Shown here one piece after another: positions 1 through 7,916 of a stretch of 17,131 bases of DNA; the stretch's first letter is position 1, and each line of letters opens with the position of its first letter. Made by a program: the position numbers and the translations under genes. The notes under the pieces were generated by a model. That model was not told the origin of the DNA, searched no databases, and worked only from the letters and a program-made list of their open reading frames with translations. The DNA comes from CAYFZR01 sp046760505 [NCBI: Candidatus Hydrothermarchaeota archaeon] (GTDB lineage Archaea; CAYFZR01), in contig JBHIEG010000033.1 of the NCBI GenBank assembly GCA_046760505.1, positions 1 to 17,131 on the forward strand, given 5' to 3'.

Positions 1-388
1 CATACGACTCCTTGAGAAAACTTGCTCCAAATCTTAAATCCATTGTTAAAGATGAAAAACTCCCTCAGGATCTGAGAAAAGTAGCGATTTTGGCCTTAAT
101 CTCTGCAGGGATGTACCAAATCCTGAGAGAGATAAATACCACTCTTAAGTCCGTTGTTGAAAATAACACTCTATCTCAAGAATTTCGGGAAACCGCTATT
201 ATGGCATTAAGATCTGTAAAACGATACGATTCTCTGAGAGAGCTTACTCCAACTCTTAAATCTATTGTTGAAGACGAAAAATTCTCTCAGGACCTGAGGA
301 AAGAGGCAATTCTTGCGTTAATCGTTGCAAGATCATACGACTCCTTGAGAAAACTTGCTCCAAATCTTAAATCCATTGTTAAAGATGA
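1..388 (+). repeat. 111-bp in-gene tandem repeats; bases 1-55 recur at 334-388
   Basis: Bases 1-55 and 334-388 are identical, an offset of 333 bases, or three 111-base units. The intervening units agree less well at DNA level but keep the protein pattern. Such identity between non-adjacent units points to recent duplication or gene conversion inside the HEAT-like gene. The array continues past the left edge. Confidence 0.85.
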
Positions 389-554
389 GAATCTATCCTA
401 TGGTTTTAGGAAGGCAGCAATTATGGCTCTAGGACGTGCAGATGCCAACGATATTTTAGAAGAATTCTTAAAAGATGGAGATCTTTCTCAACCTCTAAGA
501 AGGGAAGTGATTATTGCAACAAGAGTATCGAAATACAGGTATAGATCTAGCTAA
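1..554 (+). CDS. HEAT-like repeat protein, C-terminal part (5' end outside window)
   Basis: The frame is open from the left edge (first full codon at base 3), so the gene starts outside the window; the TTG at 12 is only an internal Leu codon. The visible ~184 residues are four tandem units of about 37 residues plus a diverged final unit. Each unit runs YDSLRxLxPxLKSIVxDE, a short turn, then a second helix of the type LRKxAILAL. The paired amphipathic helices with Arg/Ala in the second are the HEAT/armadillo pattern, normally a protein-protein scaffold. No signal peptide or catalytic motif is visible in this part. The stop overlaps the convergent downstream gene by 4 bases. HEAT-like is an inference from repeat length and pattern; the partner is unknown. 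Confidence 0.75.
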   Translation, partial: YDSLRKLAPNLKSIVKDEKLPQDLRKVAILALISAGMYQILREINTTLKSVVENNTLSQEFRETAIMALRSVKRYDSLRELTPTLKSIVEDEKFSQDLRKEAILALIVARSYDSLRKLAPNLKSIVKDENLSYGFRKAAIMALGRADANDILEEFLKDGDLSQPLRREVIIATRVSKYRYRSS

Positions 555-1777
555 TCTCCAAGTTTTTCTAGTTCGGTGGTTAAAAGCGGCAGAAACACAC
601 CAACATCTGTAACAACTCCTAAAGCATGGGCAGTTCCTCTATCTGTAAGTTTAGTAACCGTAGCAGGATTTATATCAACACATACGGTCTTCACATGGGA
701 TCTAAGCAGGTTGCCTACAGCAATGGAATGTAACATGCTTGCCATCATGACTACCATGGATACATCTCTCAAATGCTCTCTCATTACATCTTGGGCTTCC
801 ATTACGTCAGTAATTACTTCAGGTAAAGGACCATCATCCCTTATCGATCCTGCAAGAATAAAGGGAACGTTGTTTTTAACACATTCGTACATTATTCCCT
901 TTTTCAAAATATTTTGCTCTATGGCATTTTTTATCGAGCCGGCTTTCATTATGGTATTTATAGCCAAGATATGATGCCTGTGCCCACCAGGCGATGGTCT
1001 TCCATGAGTTATATCCATTCCAAGAGAGGTGCCGAACAAGGCGCATTCTATGTCATGAACTGCTAAAGCATTTCCTGATAGCAGTACATCTACGTACCCC
1101 TTTCTTATCAATTGCGAGACATATTCAGCGCCTCCTGTATGCACTACTGCAGGACCTATTACCCATGCAATTTTTTCTCCGTTTTTCTTAAGATTATACA
1201 TCTCATTTGCAATTTGATGAATTATGGAAGGAGAAGGCTTCTCTGTGGAGACATGACTCACCATAAACTCGAATACTCCTGTCCTTCCTCTGGGTCTTTC
1301 CGGAGGTATTACTCTTATTCCTTTCTTCCCTATGACCACATTTTCTCCTTTTTTTATCTCACCTATTGGCTTGCACAAAGCCTCCTTTTTCTTTGTATCG
1401 ATCACTATCATGCAGTCCATCTCAATATTTTTTACTTCCAGCCACTCTTTTCCGTACCTTATGTACGTAGGATGGTTAGTTGTGGAATAAAACTCATCTG
1501 GAACTGTCTTATCCTTTGGAGCAGGTAAAAATTCTACCTCCTCTATCTCGGGAACGTATGCGCCAACCTTATGAAGTTCTCCCAAGATTTCATCAAGGTG
1601 TTTCTGATCTTGTCCTTTGATCAGTATCCTTGCATAACTCGTTTCTACCTTTTTCTTTCCTATTTCGAACTCCAATACCTCAAAGTCTCCGTCCATGTCC
1701 ATTATGGTATCGAATACCTTCGGTAATATGAAGGAATCGATGATGTGGCCTTTAAGTTCTATCTCCCTCATAGCCAT
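551..1777 (-). CDS. Archaeal-type ornithine cyclodeaminase (LOR/SDH-like, COG1915/TIGR00300 family)
   Basis: A 408-residue protein matching from memory the archaeal COG1915/TIGR00300 family, which also forms the C-terminal half of the cyanobacterial arginine dihydrolases ArgZ/AgrE. Members convert ornithine to proline and ammonia in the cytoplasm with bound NAD. Visible features: an N-terminal domain starting [12 protein letters not shown] (about 1-100), a middle beta-rich part, and a nucleotide-binding C-terminal half with [41 protein letters not shown] and, near the end, [18 protein letters not shown]. The length is the usual one. The ATG at 1777 is preferred over that at 1771 because GGAGGAG lies 5 bases before it. 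It is convergent with the HEAT-like gene (4-base overlap). Family confidence is high; the exact reaction rests on family knowledge. Confidence 0.85.
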   Translation of the reverse strand: MAMREIELKGHIIDSFILPKVFDTIMDMDGDFEVLEFEIGKKKVETSYARILIKGQDQKHLDEILGELHKVGAYVPEIEEVEFLPAPKDKTVPDEFYSTTNHPTYIRYGKEWLEVKNIEMDCMIVIDTKKKEALCKPIGEIKKGENVVIGKKGIRVIPPERPRGRTGVFEFMVSHVSTEKPSPSIIHQIANEMYNLKKNGEKIAWVIGPAVVHTGGAEYVSQLIRKGYVDVLLSGNALAVHDIECALFGTSLGMDITHGRPSPGGHRHHILAINTIMKAGSIKNAIEQNILKKGIMYECVKNNVPFILAGSIRDDGPLPEVITDVMEAQDVMREHLRDVSMVVMMASMLHSIAVGNLLRSHVKTVCVDINPATVTKLTDRGTAHALGVVTDVGVFLPLLTTELEKLGD

Positions 1778-1782
1778 GAAAG

Positions 1783-1789
1783 CTCCTCC
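1783..1789 (-). promoter_or_regulatory. Shine-Dalgarno site of the cyclodeaminase gene
   Basis: The minus strand reads GGAGGAG five bases before ATG 1777. It decides between two possible in-frame ATGs, at 1777 and 1771. Confidence 0.7.
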
Positions 1790-1888
1790 AAATGATTTGC
1801 ATCTACTTTACTTTAGTTTTTCCATATTTTTAAAGGATATAATTCTTTCTGTGTCGCCTTGTTAGAGAAATCTGGTTTAAACTAAAAT

Positions 1889-2318
1889 TTATCCTATTGT
1901 AACGATATCTTCTCCTGTGAGACAGGCTTCGTGGTCTTTGTATTTTACTCAAATATCCTACGAGTATAATTCCCTTTGAAGAAAGGTCCAGTTTAACGCT
2001 TATGTCATAATCACAGATACACCTACACATCTCTCCCTCATTGATCTCTACTATCTCAATTTTATCTCTTTTGCAGTCCAGTTCAACTTAATCTCCACGC
2101 AACAAACGTATTTTAGGTCGTGATCAAGGATTTATTGTTTCCTTTGACTTGAATCTTTAAACGTCCACCGGGTATAGAAATAATGCTCCTTATGTTCTCT
2201 TTTTTGTCACAACCTCGTATGGTATACCTGAGTTCAGGCACCATGGGACTCGAGGGGTCCTGTAGAAAATACACGAGGAAAGAAGAAAAACGATGAAAAT
2301 AAAAGTCAGAGGGTGAAT
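1889..2318 (-). pseudogene. Decayed small lipoprotein gene (CC...CRCxCDYD domain), several frameshifts
   Basis: No single frame is open, but consecutive pieces in different minus-strand frames join into one protein of about 143 residues. From 2318 downward: a lipoprotein signal peptide (x)HPLTFIFIVFLLSSC whose first codon is ATT, perhaps a mutated ATG, preceded by AAGGAGG with 7-base spacing; then a piece with VPELRYTIRGCDKKENIRS and GRLKIQVKGNN; then YVCCVEIKL; then KRDKIEIVEINEGE followed by MCRCICDYDISVKL; and finally VKYKDHEACLTGEDIVTIG with a stop at 1889-1891. The order of elements (lipobox, CC, a Val/Ile-rich strand, CxCxCxYD) is what I recall for small secreted lipoproteins of unknown function. 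At least four frame changes in 430 bases indicate real decay rather than one sequencing error. It fills most of the 648-base gap between annotated neighbours. Confidence 0.65.
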
Positions 2319-2396
2319 TCAAATTCCTCCTTGTTTACTTTGTTTGTTCGCTCTCTCTACTATTAAACATTATTTAAGACTGACATAATAAAAAGA

Positions 2397-2404
2397 CTTA
2401 TATT
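2397..2404 (+). promoter_or_regulatory. TATA box of the 408-residue lipoprotein gene
   Basis: CTTATATT, preceded by a purine-rich stretch, is centred about 25 bases before ATG 2426. This places transcription start at or next to the start codon, so the mRNA is probably leaderless. No Shine-Dalgarno is visible. Confidence 0.5.
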
Positions 2405-2425
2405 CCTGCATATGGAAGAAAGTCC

Positions 2426-3652
2426 ATGAAAAGATATCTGGTATTGCTGGCATTATTGCTCGTTTTAGGATGTGTTTCCAAAGAAATTCCAGAAGAAACG
2501 CGGAATGGATCTAAAATCGCGATTTCTCGTGAGAGATTCAAATTGGAAACCATAGAAAAAAAGCAAAACGAAACCCTAGAAGAGAAGAAGCGTCTAACTC
2601 TATTGATTAGGCAGGCAACTCCCACCCACATAACATCTGAAAAAATATTCGCGGGAGACTTGGTTGAAGTAATCTCTCAAGATGGAGATGGAAAATGGAT
2701 TTCTTTTACAAAAATCAACATCGAGAGACCTGACGGGCTCAAATACGAAAGAATGACAAACGAGTTTGGAATAGCAAAATTGAAACTCGTAAAAGAAGGT
2801 AATTATAAAATTAAAACGCACAAAGAAGGTTATAAAAATTATACCACAACGATAAAAGTAGAAAAATTCCCCCCAGACGATTTGATGGATTATCCTTTGT
2901 ATACCGGGGAGTATGCAAAGCCTGAGAGCGATTGGATTGAGGAGAAGTTCAGCATAGGACTCCATACGGAGGGGAAGTTCACAGATTCTATTTTTTTAAT
3001 TTCAATCCCTAAGTTGAGAGAAGGCGGTGAATTATATCCTATAAAAATGGGAGATAGAGAATATGCATATTTAAGAAAAAACTTTTGGACAGATTTCAAT
3101 CCAAGGGAGTATGTCAAGTTAGATACCACAAGAGAAATGATAGTGAATGTAGTAGATACAGAAAATGGAGCCATGCTTAGAGTAAAGATCAATAGAATAA
3201 CTGAGTACGACAATGAATTTAAGTACATATGCTGGATAAAAGTTCCAAGAGAGAAAAAATATCCTGATTTGTATCCATATATCAGAAATACTCAGGGGAA
3301 TGTTCCTCTTTCATTTGGTGTAAATCCAGAAAACAGAGAAATAACTCTTCTTGAGGGAGAAGGAAACACTGACATACCGAAATACTGGAAATACCAACTT
3401 GGTTTAGATCGTGTAAAAGAATCCCTAAAAAAAGAATACTTTGGTGTAAAATTTAGTCCAGTTATAGACGTTAGGTATGATTACAAGAACAATGAGACCT
3501 CTAAAAATCCTAGGCATCCAACATACGGAAAATTAGGAGTAAGCCTCTTTTGGATAGATTTTAAGCCAAATTTAAACAATACAAAGCCTGTAGAGTTGAA
3601 AAATCCAATATGGAATGTTTACGAATATGAAAATAAGGAGAGGTTGGGTTAA
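2426..3652 (+). CDS. Secreted lipoprotein with carboxypeptidase-regulatory/CnaB-like domain
   Basis: I do not recognise the 408-residue protein as a named family. The N-terminus MKRYLVLLALLLVLGC is a lipoprotein signal peptide with lipobox VLGC and lipidated Cys16, so the mature protein should be anchored outside the cell membrane. Residues 20-60 are a charged linker. Residues about 65-147 look like a beta-sandwich of the CnaB/carboxypeptidase-regulatory type: AGDLVEV, DGDGKWI, IERPDG, TNEFGIAKL, EGNYKIK and HKEGYKNY. The remaining ~260 residues are Tyr/Lys/Asp-rich and probably beta-structured, with no catalytic motif I can name. It faces the pilin-like gene with a 16-base gap and stands divergent to the decayed lipoprotein gene. 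A surface role is inferred. Confidence 0.75.
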   Translation: MKRYLVLLALLLVLGCVSKEIPEETRNGSKIAISRERFKLETIEKKQNETLEEKKRLTLLIRQATPTHITSEKIFAGDLVEVISQDGDGKWISFTKINIERPDGLKYERMTNEFGIAKLKLVKEGNYKIKTHKEGYKNYTTTIKVEKFPPDDLMDYPLYTGEYAKPESDWIEEKFSIGLHTEGKFTDSIFLISIPKLREGGELYPIKMGDREYAYLRKNFWTDFNPREYVKLDTTREMIVNVVDTENGAMLRVKINRITEYDNEFKYICWIKVPREKKYPDLYPYIRNTQGNVPLSFGVNPENREITLLEGEGNTDIPKYWKYQLGLDRVKESLKKEYFGVKFSPVIDVRYDYKNNETSKNPRHPTYGKLGVSLFWIDFKPNLNNTKPVELKNPIWNVYEYENKERLG

Positions 3653-3668
3653 ATTTTTGTTTTAATTG

Positions 3669-5042
3669 CTAGCTTACACCCCCAGATCCCCCATAACTCC
3701 TTCTATACTTATCCCTCATCCCAGAGGTTATAACACCCCTCGAATAAGTAGAAGCCCCCCAATTCTCCTTCCTTGATTTTCCGCCGACAGGTCCTACGAC
3801 TGCTACACTGCCCAAATCGCTAACATATGCTTTTATTCTACCATCTCTTTTGAAGGTGTATGTATTTCCTCCATAATAACTGACAGACCAACTACTACTT
3901 TCCCTTCTTCCAAAAGAATTCGGGATCTCCTTAACTATTTCTCTCGCCTCTGAGACGGTAAAAGTTTTTGAAAAGCTATCGCCTCCTGAAAACATGGCTC
4001 TCCATATCTCCAATTTATTTGAAAGTTCTGAGATTTCTTTGGGAGATAAAGCCGCATTTTTAGCATCAGTCTTAACGCTTATCTCTCTTTCCCATATTTT
4101 TTTAATTCCATTGCTTGCATTTTGATCCAATATCCTGTATCTTAGATTTGTATAAGGAATATCTAACTTAGGATCAGGAATTGCTTTAAACTCCCTATCT
4201 ATCAAGAATAACTCGTATCTAACTTTGGCCTTACACACGTACTGAGGAGGAACGTACTCTACACTCTTAGAAGTAACGATGAAGTGTCCTTCTCCCTCTA
4301 CTTCTGCTTTTTCAACTTCTATGCTCCTTTGAATCAATCTTACTTCTACGTGATGTTTAACGAGTGTATCGCTTGTCTCTATCTTTGCCCAGTTTAGCAA
4401 GGATTTATTTATCTCTTTTTTTGCTTTATCTTTTCCTTCTGGTTGCTTTTCTTTTAAAACACTCACCACGTGATTTACAGGGGAATTTCTCTTCCTATCT
4501 TTATAAGTCGGTGAAAGTTCATAAAGAGTATAAAAACGAGCGGGAACAAATCTTCTAACAAAGAGATTATCCGATGATTTAGCCCTTTTAGTTTTTAAGG
4601 ATGCATAGATATTTGAATACGCATAAATACCGCCAACATAATCATACGAATAAACACCTACATCATATGGCTCTATTCTTTTAATTTCAATTGAAATGTT
4701 GCCTTTTTCTACATCAAATCCATTTTTCTCAAGATAGCCCTTAAATTCCTTTATTATTCCATTCAACTTTTTATTTACTTTTATTTTTATATCTTCTGGA
4801 TTTCCTCCCTCCTCTCCGACTTCCTGAGCAATCCTTAATGTTTGGGAGTATAGATTTACACCCAAAGTATCCTGTATGCATCCCAAGTAATGATCAGCCT
4901 CTAATGGAGAAAGGCTCGCTACAACAGTCTTGTGTTCCAAGTCAATTCTGTAAGCTTTATACGCGATAGATCCCGCTATCAAAATAATCGCCAATAACAA
5001 TACAGAAATGGTCTCGATATCCCCCCTCTCATCCATGTTCAT
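3669..5042 (-). CDS. Membrane-anchored extracellular protein, possibly pilin-like
   Basis: Unrecognised, about 457 residues from the ATG chosen here. The frame can extend to GTG 5096, but the nearby TATA-like element (5103-5115) would start transcription downstream of that GTG, so ATG 5042 (MNMDERGDIE...) is preferred; ATG 5036 is also possible. The N-terminus has a short charged stretch ending DERG, then DIETISVLLLAIILIAGSIAY as the only membrane segment (about residues 11-28). A Gly before a short polar stretch and a hydrophobic helix resembles a class III (type IV pilin-like) signal, but the match is imperfect. The rest is hydrophilic, with two visible Cys (GCIQD, YVCKAK), a basic stretch near residues 150-210 and a Gly/Ser-rich tail ending GGSGGVS. 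A plain signal anchor is the alternative. Confidence 0.65.
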   Translation of the reverse strand: MNMDERGDIETISVLLLAIILIAGSIAYKAYRIDLEHKTVVASLSPLEADHYLGCIQDTLGVNLYSQTLRIAQEVGEEGGNPEDIKIKVNKKLNGIIKEFKGYLEKNGFDVEKGNISIEIKRIEPYDVGVYSYDYVGGIYAYSNIYASLKTKRAKSSDNLFVRRFVPARFYTLYELSPTYKDRKRNSPVNHVVSVLKEKQPEGKDKAKKEINKSLLNWAKIETSDTLVKHHVEVRLIQRSIEVEKAEVEGEGHFIVTSKSVEYVPPQYVCKAKVRYELFLIDREFKAIPDPKLDIPYTNLRYRILDQNASNGIKKIWEREISVKTDAKNAALSPKEISELSNKLEIWRAMFSGGDSFSKTFTVSEAREIVKEIPNSFGRRESSSWSVSYYGGNTYTFKRDGRIKAYVSDLGSVAVVGPVGGKSRKENWGASTYSRGVITSGMRDKYRRSYGGSGGVS

Positions 5043-5102
5043 TCGCTTTTTTTCATGGATATAAAACTTTTCATTTGCTTTGTCAAAAAATTTCACAAGT
5101 CG

Positions 5103-5115
5103 ATTTAAATATAAT
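5103..5115 (-). promoter_or_regulatory. TATA-like element for the pilin-like gene
   Basis: The minus strand reads ATTATATTTAAAT. A start about 26 bases downstream would fall near 5084, leaving a leader of roughly 40 bases before ATG 5042 and excluding GTG 5096. A second, weaker TATA-like stretch lies near 5059-5068. Confidence 0.35.
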
Positions 5116-5117
5116 CA

Positions 5118-5131
5118 TTTTATTAATAAAT
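5118..5131 (+). promoter_or_regulatory. TATA box of the small metalloprotease-like gene
   Basis: TTTATTAATAAATA is centred about 25 bases before ATG 5149, consistent with a leaderless transcript. It lies back to back with the minus-strand element of the divergent gene. Confidence 0.4.
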
Positions 5132-5148
5132 AATAAGGTCGGATTCCC

Positions 5149-5478
5149 ATGGATTTGGAAGAAATTACTATCCAAGAAGAAATAATTAAACTAGGAGAGA
5201 TTATAAGAGGGTATCTCAAAATTCCGCCATTCAACTGGCATTTTGATTTTGAAACTTCTGGATATGAGAGGAAAAAACCATATGCTATGTGTAACAATGA
5301 GACTAACACCATCAATGTTTATATGAAAAATCTCATTGAGGACAAGGTATCTAAGTTGAATATTTACGCAATTGTGGTCCATGAAATCGTTCATTTTCTC
5401 CATCCCGATCATGGACATGAATTCGAAAAAACATGGACTGAAATATGGTTGAGATATATCAGCGAGCACCGTTTTTGA
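5149..5478 (+). CDS. Small YgjP/SprT-like HExxH zinc metalloprotease-like protein
   Basis: A 109-residue soluble protein with HEIVH at residues 78-82 and a further His at 88 (HEIVHFLHPDH), followed by GHEFEKTW. HExxH-x5-H with a nearby Phe/Trp is the metal-binding arrangement of YgjP/WLM/SprT-type minimal zincins: His78, His82 and His88 as zinc ligands, Glu79 as catalytic base. The N-terminal ~60 residues form the usual small alpha/beta lead-in, and IAVVVHE-like NIYAIVVHEIVH is the active helix. No signal peptide or membrane segment. It is monocistronic, divergent from the pilin-like gene. The substrate is unknown; relatives act in DNA-protein crosslink repair or have no assigned role. Confidence 0.75.
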   Translation: MDLEEITIQEEIIKLGEIIRGYLKIPPFNWHFDFETSGYERKKPYAMCNNETNTINVYMKNLIEDKVSKLNIYAIVVHEIVHFLHPDHGHEFEKTWTEIWLRYISEHRF

Positions 5479-5618
5479 AATTTACGGGCTTTAAGAATAT
5501 TTTGAAAGATTATGACGGCGTCTGACAGAAAACTCGTATATTTAAAAATTATTTAGGTTTTTTTCTCGCAATATAACAATATAGAGAAAAAATAATAGAG
5601 AATTAATTAAAATAAGTA

Positions 5619-5666
5619 TGAGGACGCCATATATTTCCTCCCGGTCTTAGGCGGCAGGTGTCCTCA
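5619..5666 (-). terminator. Stem-loop after the glutamate synthase genes
   Basis: TGAGGAC (5619-5625) pairs perfectly with GTCCTCA (5660-5666), with GCC/GGC available to extend the stem inside. It begins two bases after the minus-strand stop at 5668-5670 and is followed on that strand by a T-rich run (ACTTATTTTAATTAATT). A terminator or 3' processing structure is the simplest reading; the rest of the gap 5479-5618 is AT-rich with nothing else recognised. Confidence 0.5.
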
Positions 5667-5667
5667 C

Positions 5668-6414
5668 TCAACCTTCGTCTATATACATATCACCAAAAGG
5701 CCTGTGAGAGCGAGGAACTATCTTAACTAGTTCGTCTTCAATTATTTTGTCGAAATTGCAGTGGAAATTACTGCTGAATTCCCTAAGGTAAGGTTTTAGC
5801 AATTTTCTATCCGAATCGCCGAATTCACCAAAAACTGCCCCGACACCCAAATAATCTTCTTCTACGGTGGCCCTTATATAAATTACTCCGCCGTGAATTC
5901 CTGTTCCAATCCAGTCTCCAACTACATCATCTTTTTCTTTGAGATTCAATATAACAACTACCCCGCCAGCCATATACTCCCCTAAGAAATCTCCAGCAGT
6001 ACCTCCCGCTATTATAACCGGAAATCTATTTCCATACTGCTTCATGTGAATGCCGACTCTCTGACCCACGTTCCCTTTAACTAGAATGCATCCTCCTCTC
6101 ATGGAGTGACCAGTGATGTCTCTCGCATCTCCATGAATTATTACCTTCCCGGAGTTCATTGTATTGCCGGTTCCGTCTTGAACGTCTCCGTAAACGGTTA
6201 TCTCAGGACCGTCCATGAAGGCTGCAAGATCGTCTCCCGGAGTTCCATTGATATCAATTTTACAGTGGACTCCAACACCATCAGCAATATATCTCTGTCC
6301 ATTTACGTTTATTAATTCTAATTCTCTTTCTCCACTTTCCAAGGCTTTCCATATTCTCTCATTTAGATCTTTATAATGCAGACCTTTTGCATCTATCTTG
6401 AGCATGCCTATCAT
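5668..6414 (-). CDS. Glutamate synthase, GXGXG-domain subunit (archaeal split GltB, part 3)
   Basis: A 248-residue protein equivalent to the C-terminal right-handed beta-helix domain of large GltB. The G-rich repeats are plain: GVGVHCKIDINGTPGDDLAAFM, YGDVQDGTGNTMNSG, HGDARDITGHSMRGG, KGNVGQRVGIHM, AGGTAGDFLGEYMAGG and GDWIGTGIHGG. In bacterial GltB this domain is structural, packing between the amidotransferase and synthase domains around the ammonia tunnel. Here it is a separate chain, as is usual in archaea. Its ATG overlaps the stop of the preceding subunit by 4 bases (translational coupling), and it is the last gene of the operon, followed by a hairpin. Confidence 0.9.
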   Translation of the reverse strand: MIGMLKIDAKGLHYKDLNERIWKALESGERELELINVNGQRYIADGVGVHCKIDINGTPGDDLAAFMDGPEITVYGDVQDGTGNTMNSGKVIIHGDARDITGHSMRGGCILVKGNVGQRVGIHMKQYGNRFPVIIAGGTAGDFLGEYMAGGVVVILNLKEKDDVVGDWIGTGIHGGVIYIRATVEEDYLGVGAVFGEFGDSDRKLLKPYLREFSSNFHCNFDKIIEDELVKIVPRSHRPFGDMYIDEG

Positions 6415-7916
6415 CTGCCAACAGGCTCAACGTCAAGAATTTCTAACATAGTATGGTCCAATCCAATTCCTCTTAGCCTCTCCCTATTTCCCCTGAGACT
6501 CTCAATAGAATTTAATCCTAAAGCGCCCAAAATCTCTTTCAACTCTATACTCCAAGCATTTATCAAATTAGCGACTCTCTGAGCCCCAATTTCTGGATCT
6601 AATCGCTTTACAAGATTTGGATCTTGGGTTGCTATTCCCCAAGAGCATTTCCCTGTAAAGCATCTCTTGCAAACTCTGCATCCAAGGGCTATTAATGCGG
6701 CTGTACCAATTGCTACTGCATCTGCTCCAAGCGCAATCGCCTTAGCAACATCTGCAGCGCTCCTAATGCCTCCGCTGGCAATTATAGATGCCTCGTTTCT
6801 TATTCCTTCCTCCCTCAATCTTTCATCAACGACTGCTATGGCTATTTCTATTGGAATTCCAAGATGATCCCTTATAACCTTTGGAGAAGCTCCGGTGCCG
6901 CCCATGTTACCATCTAAAACAACAGCATCTGCTCCTGCTCTAACAATACCGCTCGCAATAGGGGCTGAATTATGCACTGCTGCTATCTTTACAAAGACAG
7001 GTTTTTCATACCTAGTTGCTTCTTTTAGAGCGTAAATTAGCCTGGACAGATCTTCTATTGAGTATATATCATGGTGAGGAGCAGGGGATAAGGCATCCGT
7101 TCCGGTGGGTATCATTCTAGTTTCTGAAATTGCCTCAGAGACTTTTCTTCCAGGAAGATGTCCGCCTATCCCGGGCTTTGCACCCTGCCCTATCTTTATC
7201 TCTATTCCAGCCGCGATGTTGAGATATTCTCTATGTACTCCGAATCTACCGCTAGCTACTTGAACCACAATACTATCTGCTAAAGGATAGAGGTCTTTGT
7301 GAAGTCCTCCTTCTCCTGTGCCCATAACTGTACCCACCATTTTGGCTCCCCTTGCCAAAGATTTGTGGGCATTGAGGCTTAAGGCACCGTATGACATATG
7401 TGCTATGGTAATGGGGGTTTTTATCTCTAAATTTGGAGTTATTTCCGTCATCAACTCTATTTCTTCGTTTTCCTCTCTCAACTCAAGCATCTTTGGTTTC
7501 TTTCCAATAAATGTGGTGAGCTCCATCGGCTCCCTTAGGGGGTCTATAGCAGGATTTGTTACCTGACATGCGTCGATTAATAAATGATCGAATATAGATG
7601 GATACCTCACCTCACATCCAGTACTTACCAGAATTGCACTTCCGGTCTCTGCTTGAGCCAAAATATCTCTTCTAATCTCTTCAGTCCATGTTGGGTGGCT
7701 GCTAAAGGCAATTGGTCTCTTATCGATTGTTATAGCCTTCGTAGGGCATTTTTCCATACATCTTTGACATGCAACGCATAGGGCATCGTCAGATATTATC
7801 TTGTTCTTTTCTTCATCATACCTGAGTACATCAAATGAACATTCCCTGATGCAACGCCTACAAACATTACATATTTCTCTATCGATGTTTATCTTGAATT
7901 CTGGTAAACTACTCAT
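6411..7916 (-). CDS. Glutamate synthase, FMN/Fe-S synthase subunit with N-terminal ferredoxin domain (archaeal split GltB, part 2)
   Basis: A 501-residue protein that makes glutamate from 2-oxoglutarate and ammonia passed from the amidotransferase subunit. Residues 16-26 (CNVCRRCIREC) and 47-57 (CVACQRCMEKC) are two CxxCxxCxxxC [4Fe-4S] motifs of a ferredoxin-like domain absent from bacterial GltB. From about residue 100 comes the FMN barrel, with AHMSYGALS, GTGEGGLHKD, KIGQGAKPGIGG, APHHDIYSIEDL, DGNMGGTGASP and SGGIRSAADVAKAIALGAD. Residues 413-424 (CRVCKRCFTGKC) carry the cysteines of the GltB iron-sulfur cluster. It overlaps the upstream gene by 8 bases and the downstream one by 4. With no GltD-type subunit nearby, electrons may enter through the ferredoxin domain. 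Confidence 0.92.
   Translation of the reverse strand: MSSLPEFKINIDREICNVCRRCIRECSFDVLRYDEEKNKIISDDALCVACQRCMEKCPTKAITIDKRPIAFSSHPTWTEEIRRDILAQAETGSAILVSTGCEVRYPSIFDHLLIDACQVTNPAIDPLREPMELTTFIGKKPKMLELREENEEIELMTEITPNLEIKTPITIAHMSYGALSLNAHKSLARGAKMVGTVMGTGEGGLHKDLYPLADSIVVQVASGRFGVHREYLNIAAGIEIKIGQGAKPGIGGHLPGRKVSEAISETRMIPTGTDALSPAPHHDIYSIEDLSRLIYALKEATRYEKPVFVKIAAVHNSAPIASGIVRAGADAVVLDGNMGGTGASPKVIRDHLGIPIEIAIAVVDERLREEGIRNEASIIASGGIRSAADVAKAIALGADAVAIGTAALIALGCRVCKRCFTGKCSWGIATQDPNLVKRLDPEIGAQRVANLINAWSIELKEILGALGLNSIESLRGNRERLRGIGLDHTMLEILDVEPVGR

Noticed and set aside
576-1528. Plus-strand open frames of 65-138 residues across the cyclodeaminase gene
   Set aside because: They lie antisense to a well-supported gene, show no family motifs or ribosome sites, and have unlikely amino-acid composition.
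1830-2030. A 66-residue minus-strand open frame read as an independent gene
   Set aside because: Its N-terminal half is the CRCICDYD part of the decayed lipoprotein gene, and its Arg-rich second half is the wrong frame after a further shift.
2113-2322. A 69-residue minus-strand open frame starting at TTG 2322
   Set aside because: The spacing from the Shine-Dalgarno is only three bases and the frame loses the lipoprotein signal peptide visible in the neighbouring frame; treated as part of the pseudogene.
5619-5666. Fluoride riboswitch or tRNA-like RNA at the hairpin
   Set aside because: Beyond the closing stem I could not fit the needed pairing or conserved bases, and it lies at the 3' end, not before a gene.
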